Counted from the stretch's first letter, positions 22,822-32,902 are shown. The stretch: DNA of 64,000 nt from PALSA-1004 sp963804885 (GCA_963804885.1 CAWDSF010000012.1:62001-126000); one strand, 5' to 3'. Numbers and translations are program-made. Notes: generated by a model from the letters alone, not told the origin.

Positions 22822-24061
22822 ATGCTAGTCGAAGTAAAAGTGCCGCAACTCTCGGAGTCCGTGGCCGAGGCGACGCTGGTGTCGTGGCACCGTAAAGTCG
22901 GCGACTTCGTCAAGCGCGACGAGAACCTCGTCGACATCGAGACCGACAAAGTCGTGCTCGAGACGCCGGCGCCGGATTCCGGCGTGCTGGTCAAGATCAT
23001 GAAGGGCGACGGCGGCACCGTGGTGGGCAAGGAAATCATTGCGACCATCGATACGGAAGCCAAGACCGCGACGGCAGCCGCACCCGCCGCCGCACCTGCG
23101 CCAGCCGCCACGCCGGCGCCTGCGCCCGCCAGCCAAGGCACGGCGCCGGCAGTCATGCCGGCCGCGCAGCGCATCGCGGCGGACAACAAGATCGATCCCG
23201 CGGGCTTGAGCGGCAGCGGCCGCGGCGGCCGCGTGACCAAGGGCGACGTGCTCGATGCAATCCAGCAGCGCCCCTGCCGCGAAAGCGCCCGCGGCGCCGA
23301 CCGCACCGGCCGCGGCCTTGCGTCCGGCGGCGCCTCCGGTCGATCTCGGCGCGCTCGGCGAACGGCCCGAGCAGCGCGTGCCGATGTCACGCCTGCGCGC
23401 GCGCATCGCGGAGCGGCTCGTCCAGTCGCAGTCGACTGCGGCGATACTGACTACCTTCAACGAAGTGAACATGCAGCCCGTCATGGAGCTGCGCAACCGC
23501 TATAAGGAAAAGTTCGAGAAAGAGCACGGCGCGAAGCTGGGCTTTATGTCGTTTTTTGTGAAGGCGGCGGTCACCGCGCTCAAGCGTTACCCGGTAGTCA
23601 ACGCGTCGATCGACGGCAACGACATCATCTATCACGGGTATTTCGACATCGGCATCGCCGTGGGCAGTCCGCGCGGGCTGGTGGTGCCCATCATCCGCGA
23701 CGCGGACCAGCTGTCGCTCGCGGACATCGAGAAAAGCATCGCGGACTTCGGCAAGCGCGCGCAGGACGGCAAGCTCACGATCGAAGAGCTGACCGGCGGC
23801 ACGTTTTCGATTTCGAACGGCGGCGTGTTCGGCTCTATGCTATCCACGCCCATCATCAATCCGCCGCAAAGCGCGATCCTCGGCGTGCACGCGACCAAAG
23901 AGCGCGCGGTCGTGGAAAACGGGCAGATCGTGGTCCGGCCGATGAACTACCTCGCGCTGTCGTACGATCACCGCATCATCGACGGCCGCGAAGCGGTGCT
24001 GGCACTCGTCGCGATGAAGGAAGCGCTCGAAGATCCGGCGCGCATGTTGCTCGATATTTAA
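22822..24061 (+). CDS. sucB: Dihydrolipoyllysine succinyltransferase (E2 of 2-oxoglutarate dehydrogenase); one frame break
   Basis: Transfers the succinyl group from lipoyllysine to CoA. The N-terminal lipoyl domain contains ETDKVVLETPAPDSGV, with the lipoylated Lys near residue 43. An Ala/Pro-rich linker follows, then the E1/E3-binding domain (PAAQRIAADNKIDPAGLSG, then GRGGRVTKGDVLDAI). One extra base in 23268-23274 breaks the frame in the second linker. Without it the catalytic domain continues (RVPMSRLRARIAERLVQSQS, GTFSISNGGVFGSMLSTPII, SYDHRIIDGREAVLAL with the catalytic His). Corrected length is about 412 residues, usual for the family. Likely a sequencing indel. Confidence 0.9.
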
Positions 24062-24067
24062 AGGCAA

Positions 24068-24137
24068 GCCACGGAGAACGCAGAGGTCAGGCGAGGGTTG
24101 CGCAGAACTCTGTGTTCTTGACTGTGCCCTCTGTGGC
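24068..24137. repeat. Long imperfect palindrome between sucB and lpdA
   Basis: Two nested inverted repeats: GCCACGGAG (24068-24076) with CTCTGTGGC (24129-24137), and GAACGCAGAG (24076-24085) with CTCTGTGTTC (24108-24117). Each pairs fully if G-T is allowed. It resembles the widespread CCACGGAGAACACAGAG-type intergenic repeats of proteobacteria. It lies inside an operon, 6 bp after sucB, and could influence sucB-lpdA mRNA processing or stability. Confidence 0.65.
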
Positions 24138-24160
24138 TCGTACTTCTGCAGGTTTTGCAC

Positions 24161-25586
24161 ATGGCCGAAGTCATTCGACGTCGTAGTCATCGGCGGCGGC
24201 CCCGGCGGCTATATCGCCGCGATCCGCGCCGCCCAGCTCGGTTTGAAGACCGCCTGCATCGATGACGCGGCGACGGCAGACGGCAAGCCCGCGCTCGGCG
24301 GCACGTGCACGAACGTCGGCTGCATTCCGTCGAAAGCGCTGCTGCAGTCGTCGGAGAACTACGAGCACGCCGGCCATCAATTCGGCGAGCACGGCATCCA
24401 GGTCAAGGGCCTCTCCGTCGATGTCGCGCAGATGCTTGCGCGCAAGGACAAGGTCGTCAAACAGAACAACGACGGCATCGTGTATCTGTTCAAGAAGAAC
24501 AAGGTCGAGTTTTTTCACGGCCGCGGCAGTTTCGTGAAGACGGGCGCCGACGGCATCGAAATCAAGATTGCCGGCAAAACGGCGGAATCGCTGCTGGCAA
24601 AGCAGGTCATCATCGCCACGGGCTCGAACCCGCGCGCGCTGCCGGGCGCCGACTTCGACGAGAAACTGATTCTGTCGAATACCGGCGCGCTCGCGATTCC
24701 CGACGTTCCGAAGCGGCTCGGCGTGGTCGGCGCGGGCGTGATCGGGCTCGAGATGGGCAGCGTGTGGCGGCGGCTCGGTTCGGAAGTGACGATCCTGGAA
24801 GCCCTGCCGGCCTTTCTTGGCGCCGCGGACGAGCAGATCGCCAAAGAAGCCGCCAAGGTGTTCGCGAAGCAGGGGCTCGCGATCCACACGGGCGTCAAGA
24901 TAACGCAAGTGACGAGCAGGAAGAATGTGGTGGTCGACTACACGGACAGTGCAGGTGCGGCGCAAAACGCGACATTTGACAAGCTGATCGTATCGATCGG
25001 CCGCGTGCCGAACACGGCGGGACTGGATGCCGCGGCGATCGGCGTCAAGCTCGACGAGCGCGGCTTCGTGGCGGTCGACGAGCAGTGCCGCACGAACGTC
25101 GCCAACGTCTGGGCGATCGGCGACGTGGTGCGCGGCCCGATGCTCGCGCACAAGGCGGAGGAAGAAGGCGTCGCGGTGGCCGAGCGCATCGCCGGCCGGC
25201 ATGCCCACGTCGATTTCAACACCGTCCCGTGGGTGATCTATACGTCGCCGGAAATTTCGTGGGTCGGCCAGACCGAGCAGCAGTTGAAAGCCGCCAGCGT
25301 CGACTATCGCGCCGGCGTATTTCCGTTTATGGCCAACGGCCGGGCGCGCGCGATGGGCGACACCACCGGCATGGTCAAGATGCTGGCGGACGCCAAAACC
25401 GACCGCATCCTCGGCGTGCATATCATCGGGCCGATGGCGTCCGAATTGATCGCCGAGGCCGTGGTGGCGATGGAATTCGGGGCCTCATCCGAAGACATCG
25501 CGCTGATCTGCCACGCGCATCCGTCGTTGTCGGAAGCGATGAAGGAAGCAGCGCTCGCGGTCGATAAACGCACGTTGAATTTCTGA
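24161..25586 (+). CDS. lpdA: Dihydrolipoyl dehydrogenase (E3); one frame break at the 5' end
   Basis: The FAD enzyme that reoxidises dihydrolipoamide and passes electrons to NAD. The ATG at 24161 gives four residues before the frame is lost. Removing one base at 24165-24167 yields MAKSFDVVVIGGGPGGYIAA, the exact start expected for the family. The redox-active disulfide is in GGTCTNVGCIPSKALL, the NAD-binding motif is GVVGAGVIGLEMGSVWRR, and AIGDVVRGPMLAHKAEEEG is followed by the C-terminal CHAHPSLSEAMKEAALA with the catalytic His. Corrected length is about 474 residues. Without correction the first usable start would be near 24243, leaving the protein without its FAD motif. zapE follows 19 bp later. 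Confidence 0.92.
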
Positions 25587-25605
25587 CGCGGCGCTCACAA
25601 TCGCC

Positions 25606-26745
25606 TTGAACGACGACGCGCGCACCGGGACCGGCACCCGTTATGGGCACTTCGCCCTGCCCGAAGACAGTTCCGATATCGTCGCGTGGGTGCGCCAGCA
25701 CGGGCAGGCACATGGCTTCGAGCTCGACGCATCGCAAAGCGCGGCGCTCGAAGTCCTGCAGGGCGTCTACGAAGACCTGATCGCGCTGGAGCGGCTCGAG
25801 GCTTCGCTGATTCGTCTGCTCGCGCGCAAGCAGACCGTGCGCGGCGCCTACCTGTGGGGCGGCGTCGGCCGCGGCAAGAGTTTCCTGATGGACAGCTTTT
25901 TCAATTGCGCGCCGGTCGCACGCAAGAAGCGCATACACTTTCATCGCTTCATGCAGGAAATCCACCGCGGGCTCAACGAGCACCAGGGCAGGGAAGATCC
26001 TCTTGCGCTCATCGCGCGCGACATCGCGAAGGAAACGCGCCTGCTCTGCCTCGACGAGTTCCACGTCACCGATATCACCGATGCCATGCTGATGCGGCGG
26101 CTGCTCGAAGGGCTGTTCGAGCATGGCGTGGTGCTCGTAACGACTTCCAATCAGGAGCCGGACCAACTCTACAAGGATGGGCTGCAACGCAGCCAGTTTC
26201 TGCCGGCGATCGAGCTCATCAAGCAGAACCTGCACGTCGTCAACGTGGACGGCGGCACCGATTACCGTCTGCGCGAGCTCGAGCGGGCCGGTGTTTACCA
26301 TACGGGGCCGGATGCGGACGCGCGCATGGAACAGGCATTTATCGCGATCGCGCGCCACGAATCGACGGAAACACCGGCGCTCGAGATCGAGGGCCGCATC
26401 ATCAATGCGCGGCGCATCGCGCGCGGTGTCGCGTGGTTCGATTTCCGCGAGCTGTGCGACGGTCCGCGCGGCAAGGCCGACTACATCGAGCTCGCGCGGC
26501 GCTACCATACGGTCCTGATTTCAGGCATTCCGCAGTTCAAGCAAGATGAAGCCGACGTCGTGCGCCGCTTCACCTGGCTCGTCGACGAATTTTACGACCG
26601 CCGCGTCAAGCTGATCGTGTCCGCGGCGGCGCCGCCGGCGCAACTATATGCGTGGGCCGAAGGCGGCGACCAGTTCGAGCGCACGATCAGCCGCCTGATC
26701 GAGATGCAGACGCGCGATTATCTGAGCGAGCCGCACCTGCCTTAG
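25606..26745 (+). CDS. zapE: Cell division protein ZapE (AFG1-like ATPase)
   Basis: A 379-residue AAA-type ATPase of the AFG1/ZapE family, reported to associate with the Z ring in gammaproteobacteria and related to mitochondrial Lace1/Afg1. The Walker A is GGVGRGKSFLMDSFF (about residue 85). HFHRFMQEIH follows, the Walker B is LLCLDEFHVTDITDAM, and TTSNQEPDQLYKDGLQR is the sensor region. The start is a TTG at 25606, the only candidate consistent with the conserved N-terminal region. It follows lpdA by 19 bp, a linkage also common in Burkholderiales. A link to the TCA genes is positional. Confidence 0.9.
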   Translation: MNDDARTGTGTRYGHFALPEDSSDIVAWVRQHGQAHGFELDASQSAALEVLQGVYEDLIALERLEASLIRLLARKQTVRGAYLWGGVGRGKSFLMDSFFNCAPVARKKRIHFHRFMQEIHRGLNEHQGREDPLALIARDIAKETRLLCLDEFHVTDITDAMLMRRLLEGLFEHGVVLVTTSNQEPDQLYKDGLQRSQFLPAIELIKQNLHVVNVDGGTDYRLRELERAGVYHTGPDADARMEQAFIAIARHESTETPALEIEGRIINARRIARGVAWFDFRELCDGPRGKADYIELARRYHTVLISGIPQFKQDEADVVRRFTWLVDEFYDRRVKLIVSAAAPPAQLYAWAEGGDQFERTISRLIEMQTRDYLSEPHLP

Positions 26746-26770
26746 CCGCTTAACGAGGAGGGGATCCAGC

Positions 26771-27763
26771 GTGGAAAAATTCAACGCGTACCGCATATTC
26801 GAGGAAAACGGCAAAAGCCGGGGCCGCGTCGTTGCGATGACGCTCGACGAGCTCGACCCCGGCGAAGTCGTCATCAAGGTCGCCTATTCGAGCGTCAACT
26901 TCAAGGACGCGCTGGCCGGCACCGGCGCCGCCAAAATCGTGCGCCGGTATCCGTGCGTCGGTGGAATCGACAGCAGCGGCACCGTCGTATCGTCCAGCGA
27001 CGCCCGCTTCAAAGCCGGCGACCCGGTAATCTGCACGAGCTACGATTTCGCAATGGCGCACGACGGCGGCTACGCAAGTTACGCGCGCGTGCCGGCGGAC
27101 TGGGTAGTGCCGCTGCCTCAGGGGCTCACGCTGTTCGACGCAATGGCGCTGGGGACTGCCGGCTACACATCCGGCCTCGCCGTGCATTTGCTCGAGCACA
27201 ACGGCATGCGGCCCGCCAACGGCAAGGTCGTCGTCAACGGCGCGACCGGCGGCTGCGCGAGCCTGGCGATCGATATGCTCGCGGGTCTGGGCTACGCGGT
27301 GACGGCGGTAACCGGCAAAACGACGGAACACGCGTACCTGAAGGAAATCGGCGCCGCTGAAATAGTCGGCCGCGAAGCGCTGAAGCTGGGCACACGGCCG
27401 CTGGAAAAAGGCGTGTGGGCGGCGGCGTTCGATTCGGTCGGCGGCGAGCAATTGTCCGCGTTGACGCGCTGCATGCAGCAGCACGGGCTCATCGCGAGCT
27501 TCGGCAACGCCGGCGGCATCGAGCTCACGACCACCGTATTGCCGTTCATCCTGCGCGGCGTGCGCCTGATCGGCGTCGACTCGGGCTATACGCCGATGGA
27601 CATCCGGCGCCGCGTGTGGGAGCGGCTCGCCACCGACCTGAAGCCGCGGCATCTCAAAAATATCGTGCGTACCATTGAGCTGGATCAACTGCCGGCGACG
27701 TTTGAGGCGATGTTGAAGCAGGAAACAAAAGGTAGAATTGTCGTGGCAATTGGCAAGCAGTAG
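26771..27763 (+). CDS. acuI: Acrylyl-CoA reductase AcuI / YhdH-type zinc-free medium-chain dehydrogenase
   Basis: A 330-residue MDR-superfamily oxidoreductase of the YhdH/AcuI group, which reduces acrylyl-CoA to propionyl-CoA with NADPH. Motifs are YSSVNFKDALAGTG near residue 40, GTAGYTSGLAVHLLEHNG, the dinucleotide site VVNGATGGCASLAIDML, FDSVGGEQLSAL and the final TKGRIVVAIG. The GTG start at 26771 has GAGGAGGGG about 8 bp upstream. It lies 25 bp after zapE and 60 bp before prpE. The pairing with propionyl-CoA synthetase and nearby prpCDF genes supports a role in acrylate/3-hydroxypropionate or propionate assimilation. The specific substrate is inferred. Confidence 0.85.
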   Translation: MEKFNAYRIFEENGKSRGRVVAMTLDELDPGEVVIKVAYSSVNFKDALAGTGAAKIVRRYPCVGGIDSSGTVVSSSDARFKAGDPVICTSYDFAMAHDGGYASYARVPADWVVPLPQGLTLFDAMALGTAGYTSGLAVHLLEHNGMRPANGKVVVNGATGGCASLAIDMLAGLGYAVTAVTGKTTEHAYLKEIGAAEIVGREALKLGTRPLEKGVWAAAFDSVGGEQLSALTRCMQQHGLIASFGNAGGIELTTTVLPFILRGVRLIGVDSGYTPMDIRRRVWERLATDLKPRHLKNIVRTIELDQLPATFEAMLKQETKGRIVVAIGKQ

Positions 27764-27823
27764 CGCGAGCGGTTCGAACGCGCGCGCGCATGAAATCGCA
27801 AATGCGAAGGCGCGGAGGAGCGT

Positions 27824-29721
27824 ATGGCCAGTTATAAGGAATTCCATCGACGCTCGATCGACGATCCCGACGCGTTCTGGCGCGAGCAGGCGAAGCTTAT
27901 CGACTGGCACAAGCCGTTCGGCAAAGTGCTCGACTACAGCCGCCCGCCATTCGCCAAGTGGTTCGTCGGCGGCGAAACCAATCTGTGCCACAACGCGGTC
28001 GATCGTCATCTCAAGGACCGCGCCGACCAGAATGCGCTGATTTTCGTCTCGACCGAAACCGGCCAGAACAAGACCTATACGTTTCGCGAATTGCACGCCG
28101 AGGTCAACCGCTGCGCCGCGGTGCTGCGCGAGCTGGGGCTTGGCAAAGGCGACCGGATCCTGATTTACATGCCGATGATCCCGGAAGCGGTGTTCGCGAT
28201 GCTCGCGTGCGTGCGGCTCGGCGCCATTCATTCGGTGGTGTTCGGCGGCTTCGCGGCACACAGCCTGGCGTCGCGCATCGATGACGCCAAACCGAAAGTC
28301 ATGTTCACCGCCGACGCCGGCATGCGCGGCGGCAAGCCGATTCCATATAAAGGGCTGGTCGACGAAGCGATCCGCCTGTCCGAGCATCCGCCGCAGAAAG
28401 TGGTGATCGTCAACCGCGGCATCGCCGAGTTCAAGCCGGTGACCGGCCGCGATCTCGATTACGCAACGCTGCGCGAGAAGCATTTGTCCGCGCAGGTCCC
28501 GGTCGTCTGGCTCGAGTCGAGCGAGCCTTCGTACATCCTCTACACGTCCGGCACGACCGGCAAGCCGAAAGGCGTGCAGCGCGACACCGGCGGCTATGCC
28601 GTTGCGCTCGCCGCGAGCATGCAGCACATCTATTGCGGCAAGCCGGGCGAGACGATGTTCACGACCTCCGACATCGGCTGGGTCGTCGGCCACTCGTACA
28701 TCGTCTACGGCCCGCTGATCCACGGCATGGCGAGCGTCATGTACGAAGGCCTGCCGATCCGGCCCGACCCGGGCATCTGGTGGAAAATCGTCGCCGAACA
28801 TAAAGTCACGGTGATGTTTTCGTCGCCGACCGCGATACGCGTGTTGAAGAAGCAGGACCCGGCGTATCTGACGCAAGTACGGCAAGAGCACGCTGCGTCA
28901 TCTATTCCTGGCCGGCGAGCCGCTCGACGAGCCGACCGCGCGCTGGATTTCCGAGTCGTTGAACGTGCCGGTGATCGATCATTACTGGCAGACCGAGACC
29001 GGCTGGGCCCTTTTGTCGAGCATTCCCGGGGTCGAAGCGACGCCGACCAAGTATCGGCAGCCCGAGTTTCCCGGCGTACGGCTACAACGTGAAGCTGCTG
29101 CATGAGGCTACGGGCCAGGAAATCGGCGCGAACGAAAAGGGCGTCGTGGCGGTCGTGCCGCCGCTGCCGCCGGGCTGCATGACCACGGTGTGGGGGCAGG
29201 ACGAGCGCTTCGTGCAGACTTATTTCACGAGTTTCAAGGACCAGCTCGTTTACACGACGTTCGACTGGGGCATCCGCGACAGCGACGGCTATTACTTCAT
29301 ACTCGGCCGCACCGATGACGTGATCAATGTCGCCGGCCATCGACTCGGCACGCGCGAAATCGAAGAAGCCGTCAGCGGCCATGCCAATATCGCCGAAGTC
29401 GCCGTCGTCGGCGTGCACGACGCGATCAAGGGGCAGGTGCCGGTCGCGTTTGCTGTCGTCAAGGACGCCACCAAAATCGCGGATGCCAACGGACGCCGTG
29501 CCATGGAACAGGAAGTGTTCGACGCCGTCGACAAGGCGCTCGGCGCGATCGGGCGGCCGGCGCGCGTGCATTTCGTGACACTGCTGCCGAAGACCCGCTC
29601 GGGCAAGGTGCTCCGCCGCAGCATCCAGGCCATCGTCGAAGGCCGCGACCCCGGCGATCTGACCACGCTCGACGATCCGGCGGGGATCGAGCAGATACGC
29701 GCGGCGGTCGCTAAAGCCTAG
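27824..29721 (+). CDS. prpE: Propionyl-CoA synthetase (propionate-CoA ligase); two frame breaks
   Basis: An AMP-forming acyl-CoA synthetase that activates propionate for the 2-methylcitrate cycle. The N-terminus YKEFHRRSIDDPDAFWREQA and SVVFGGFAAHSLASRIDDAK are typical. The P-loop is YTSGTTGKPKGVQRDTGG and the GW motif is TSDIGWVVGHSYIVYGPL. The frame is lost by one extra base near 28877 and again near 29073. Removing both restores LFLAGEPLDEPTARWISESL, DHYWQTETGWALLSSIPG, FPAYGYNVKLLHE and then GRTDDVINVAGHRLGT, ending with the catalytic Lys region LPKTRSGKVLRRS. Corrected length is about 631 residues, as expected for PrpE and slightly shorter than Acs at 48932. A GGAGGAG ribosome site precedes the ATG. 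Confidence 0.9.
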
Positions 29722-29730
29722 GCAATTCGC

Positions 29731-29756
29731 CGAGCGCGAAGGCGCTCGATTTCTTC
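29731..29756 (+). terminator. Putative terminator after prpE
   Basis: CGAGCGC (29731-29737) pairs with GCGCTCG (29742-29748) around GAAG, followed by ATTTCTTC. The stem starts 10 bp after the prpE stop. The U-tract is interrupted, so efficiency is uncertain. Confidence 0.6.
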
Positions 29757-30023
29757 AGCGCGAGCGTAACTTGTCCAGCAAGGTCGCGAATTCGACCGGC
29801 TCCTCAATATGACGAAACCGGCAATTCGCACGTCGTGAACTGGTGCGCGTAGCCAGTCAGCCCGCGCCCGCCTTATATTTCCGCGATCTGCGGCCGGCGG
29901 GCCGTGGATAACGCGCAAACGCAACCAATCCAAGCACGACATCGGCGGAACAGGCAATCACTGTCCTGCGCTGCGCAAAGTCGCGTCGGTTTCGCCCTCT
30001 AACTCGTGAACAAATTCACGGTT

Positions 30024-30096
30024 AGATATATTAAAACTATTAAAAGGATATATATTAGGTAAACCAAGATATATTTTCCTCTCAAACTAAGATATA
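30024..30096. promoter_or_regulatory. Four phased (A/G)GATATA direct repeats
   Basis: GATATA begins at 30025, 30047, 30068 and 30091, with spacings of 22, 21 and 23 bp, about two helical turns each. Three copies are AGATATA and one is GGATATA. The array ends about 112 bp before the subtilase ATG. Such phasing is typical of an operator bound cooperatively on one DNA face, or of intrinsically bent DNA. The binding protein is unknown. Confidence 0.5.
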
Positions 30097-30208
30097 ACTG
30101 TCGGGCGCTGTAAATTTACGACGCCATCATCCAATAGACACGGTCAATCGGGGAGAAAGACCGGATGTCTGGCGAGTGACCACAAACTGTAAACGGGGGG
30201 TTTGCAAA

Positions 30209-32102
30209 ATGCGTGATCACAATTGTCCATCGGGCTTCGTCGCGCTTGTGACGTTGACCACTTCGAAACACGCTGCATTAAGCTCAACGCGCCGCGCCGC
30301 GAGAACTTTTCTGATGGTAGCAGCCGTGCTGCTACCTACTGTCGTCCCGAATGCACAGGGCGCCGCGCCAACGGCGCAATTGCCAACGGTGCAGTCTTCA
30401 GCAACCACGCGCATCGTCAAAGGTCGAGTTCTCGTTCAGCCAAAGGCGGGATTGAGTACCGCGCAGTTGGATCGCATCCTCGCCGGTCACGGGGGGAAGC
30501 GCAAACAGCACCTGACAGCGATCAATGTTCACGTGGTCGAATTACCCGCCACGGCTAATGAGATGGCGGTCATCAAAGCGCTTAAGTCCAACCCGAACAT
30601 CAAGTTTGCAGAACCGGATGGGGTCCTGGACCCAAGCCTTTTCGTCAACGATCCGTACGTACGGTCAGGAATGGCACCTGCCTAAGATCGGCGCCACTAC
30701 GGCGTGGGACACGCGCACCGGCGGCGGGGTTACGATAGCCATTCTGGACACCGGCACCGATCCTGCTCACCCCGACTTTGGTGTGCGGCAGGGTTTGGTG
30801 TTCCGGGGTGGAACACTTACGATAACAACAACAATACCGCCGACGTCTATGGTCATGGCACCATGACTGCGGGCACCGCGGCTGCAGCAGGCAATAACTC
30901 CGTTGGCGTCAGCGGCGTTGCGTTCGGCTCGAAGATCATGCCGATTCGCATCACGGACACCGCCGGTTACGGCTACTACAGCACCATGGCAAGCGGCATC
31001 ACCTGGGCGGCTGACCATGGCGCGCGGGTCGCCAGCATCAGTTTCCTGGGGGTCACCGCAAGCTCTACGGTGATCAGTGCTGCGCAGTACCATGCGGTCG
31101 AAGGGCGGCGTGGTCGTCGCCGCAGCCGGCAACACCGGCGCACTCGAATCCTATCCGGCGACCGATTACATAACCTCCGTGAGCGCCACCGATTGGGATA
31201 ACAGCATGGCGGGTTGGTCAGAGTACGGGCAACTACGTCGATTTGGCGGCGCCGGGGGTAAATATCGTTACTACCACGAATGGTGGCGGGTATTCAGGCG
31301 TGTCGGGTACATCATTCTCGAGTCCTGTCGTTGCGGGAGTTTATGCGCTTACTATGTCAGCGAATCCTGCGCTCGGTCCTACGCAACTCGACGGGATTAT
31401 ATTTTCTACCGCGACTGATCTTGGGGCAGCCGGCAAGGATACTCAGTATGGATGGGGCGTAGTCAATGCCAGCGCCGCAGTTACGAAGGCGACGCAGTCT
31501 TCTGCGTCGGACTCCACCGCTCCGTTGTGAAAATCACCACACCGACGACATCCGCCAAACTGTCAGGCCTCGCACCCGTCGACGTGACGGCGACCGACAA
31601 CATCGCGGTGGTGCGCGCCGAACTTTATGTGAATGGCAAGCTTTACGCGACCGAAACTGTTGGCCCGTTCGATTTCAGCCTCGACACCAGCGGCTTTGCC
31701 GCCGGCAGCGCGACCCTCGTATCCAAGGGGTATGACGCAGCAGGAAATGCCGGGACGTCGGCATCCGTCGCGGTCATCATCGCGAACGACACGACAGCGC
31801 CGGTGGTTACGATTCAGAACCCGACAAGCGGAAGCACGGTAACCGGCACTGTCTCCGTTGCTGCCTCTGCCACCGATAACAATAAGGTAGCGGAAATCAG
31901 CCTGGCCATCGACGGCAAACAGGTCGCATTGTCGTATGGCTCGTCGCTCAGCTACAGCTGGAACACCGGCTCGACGTCAACCAACGCAAAGGGCAAGGGC
32001 AGGAAGTCCACGAGCACCGCGGGCTCACATACCCTTGTGGTTACCGCGAAGGAACCGGCCCGCAACGTAACGCAACAGTCGACGACGGTCACCACGAACT
32101 AG
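30209..32102 (+). CDS. Secreted S8 (subtilisin-like) serine peptidase with Ig-like C-terminal domains; about five frame breaks
   Basis: Exported protease. The start ATG 30209 follows a GGGGGG stretch. The N-terminus has a long signal peptide (hydrophobic TFLMVAAVLLPTVVPNAQGA) and a prodomain (RVLVQPKAGLSTAQLDRILA, then NPNIKFAEPDGVL). The catalytic triad segments are all present, in shifting frames: AILDTGTDPAHPDF (Asp), DVYGHGTMTAG (His) and SGTSFSSPVVAG (Ser), with oxyanion Asn in VAAAGNTG. Two repeats with APVVTIQNPTSGSTVTGTVS-like pattern follow, resembling bacterial Ig-like domains. Breaks lie near 30660, 30800, 31090, 31221 and 31524: three +1, one -1, and one +2 or -1. Corrected length is about 630 residues. 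Intact motifs around every break suggest sequence errors, but decay cannot be ruled out. Confidence 0.8.
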
Positions 32103-32224
32103 GAGGCGAGGGCGCACCGCCTTGTCGATATCGCGTTTGCACAATGGCGCGCCCTTAGCCACCCGTAGTTCCGCGATCGGCGGAAACAACTGAGCGAGTT
32201 TCACCTCAAAGGGACTGTTGTCCC

Positions 32225-32902
32225 TCACAAACTTTGCCGAGCAGGGCGGCCTTTTATTTTAAGCTTCGCGTATATCCGGTGCAGATGCACCTTGACCGTA
32301 TTTCGGTGATCGCCAGCTTGCGCGCGATCTGCTTGTTGCCAAACCGCTTAACGCAAGCCCCGCGACTGCGTGCTCCGCGAAGTGAGCAGCCTCGAAATAT
32401 CGGCACTACCCCCAACTGGGCGTCGGGCCAAAACATCGAACGTCCGCCGCCAGACTTCTCTGTCGATGAACTCCTCGCCCGCTTGGACCACGCGCACGCA
32501 GCGAGCCAGCAGCGGCGCCGGCAGGGCTGTGCTGAACACGCCGCGCACGCCAAGTTGCATCGCGTGCATGAACTCCTCATGAGACATTCTTCCTGCCAGT
32601 ATCACGGGGCGGGTCTTCGATCCTGTTTTCTGTAATAGCTCAATCACGTTCAGCGCACCGCTGCCCTGCATGCGCAGTTTCAGCAGGACGACATCCGGAC
32701 GAAACTTCTCGATTGCCGCGAGTGACGCCTCTATCGTCGTGATCTTGGCCACCAGCTTGATGTCCGCCTCGCGGCCCAAGGCGCTGTCGATTCCGCTCAT
32801 CATTAGCGGGCGATCGTCCACTGCAATCACCGAGATCGCTTGGCTGGTCGGTAATTCACCATCACCGGAATGTCCTGAAAGCGTGGCGGTTTTGCGTCTC
32901 AT
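32225..32902 (-). pseudogene. LuxR/NarL-family response regulator with degenerate receiver; C-terminal HTH in broken frames
   Basis: The first 170 or so residues are in one frame from ATG 32902: a receiver domain beginning ISVIAVDDRPLMMSGIDSAL and reaching VQAGEEFIDREVW. The phospho-acceptor position carries Lys (K75 in DVVLLKLRM), the conserved Thr/Ser is Ala (A103) and the conserved Lys is Thr (T125); only the acidic pair D29/D30 remains. The GerE-type helix-turn-helix is recognisable as HAVAGLALSG, GNKQIARKLAIT and VKVHLHRIYAKLK. These need frame changes near 32385, 32342 and 32305, ending at a TGA at 32225-32227. It is convergent with the subtilase. It would be a non-phosphorylated DNA-binding regulator if the frames are restored. 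Confidence 0.65.

Larger units (their letters stand above)
29722..30208. other. AT-rich spacer before the subtilase gene
   Basis: No convincing gene is present. After the prpE terminator the sequence turns markedly AT-rich from about 30000. It carries the phased GATATA repeats (30024-30096). A GC-to-AT change here marks the beginning of the accessory stretch that runs to about 38 kb. Confidence 0.6.
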
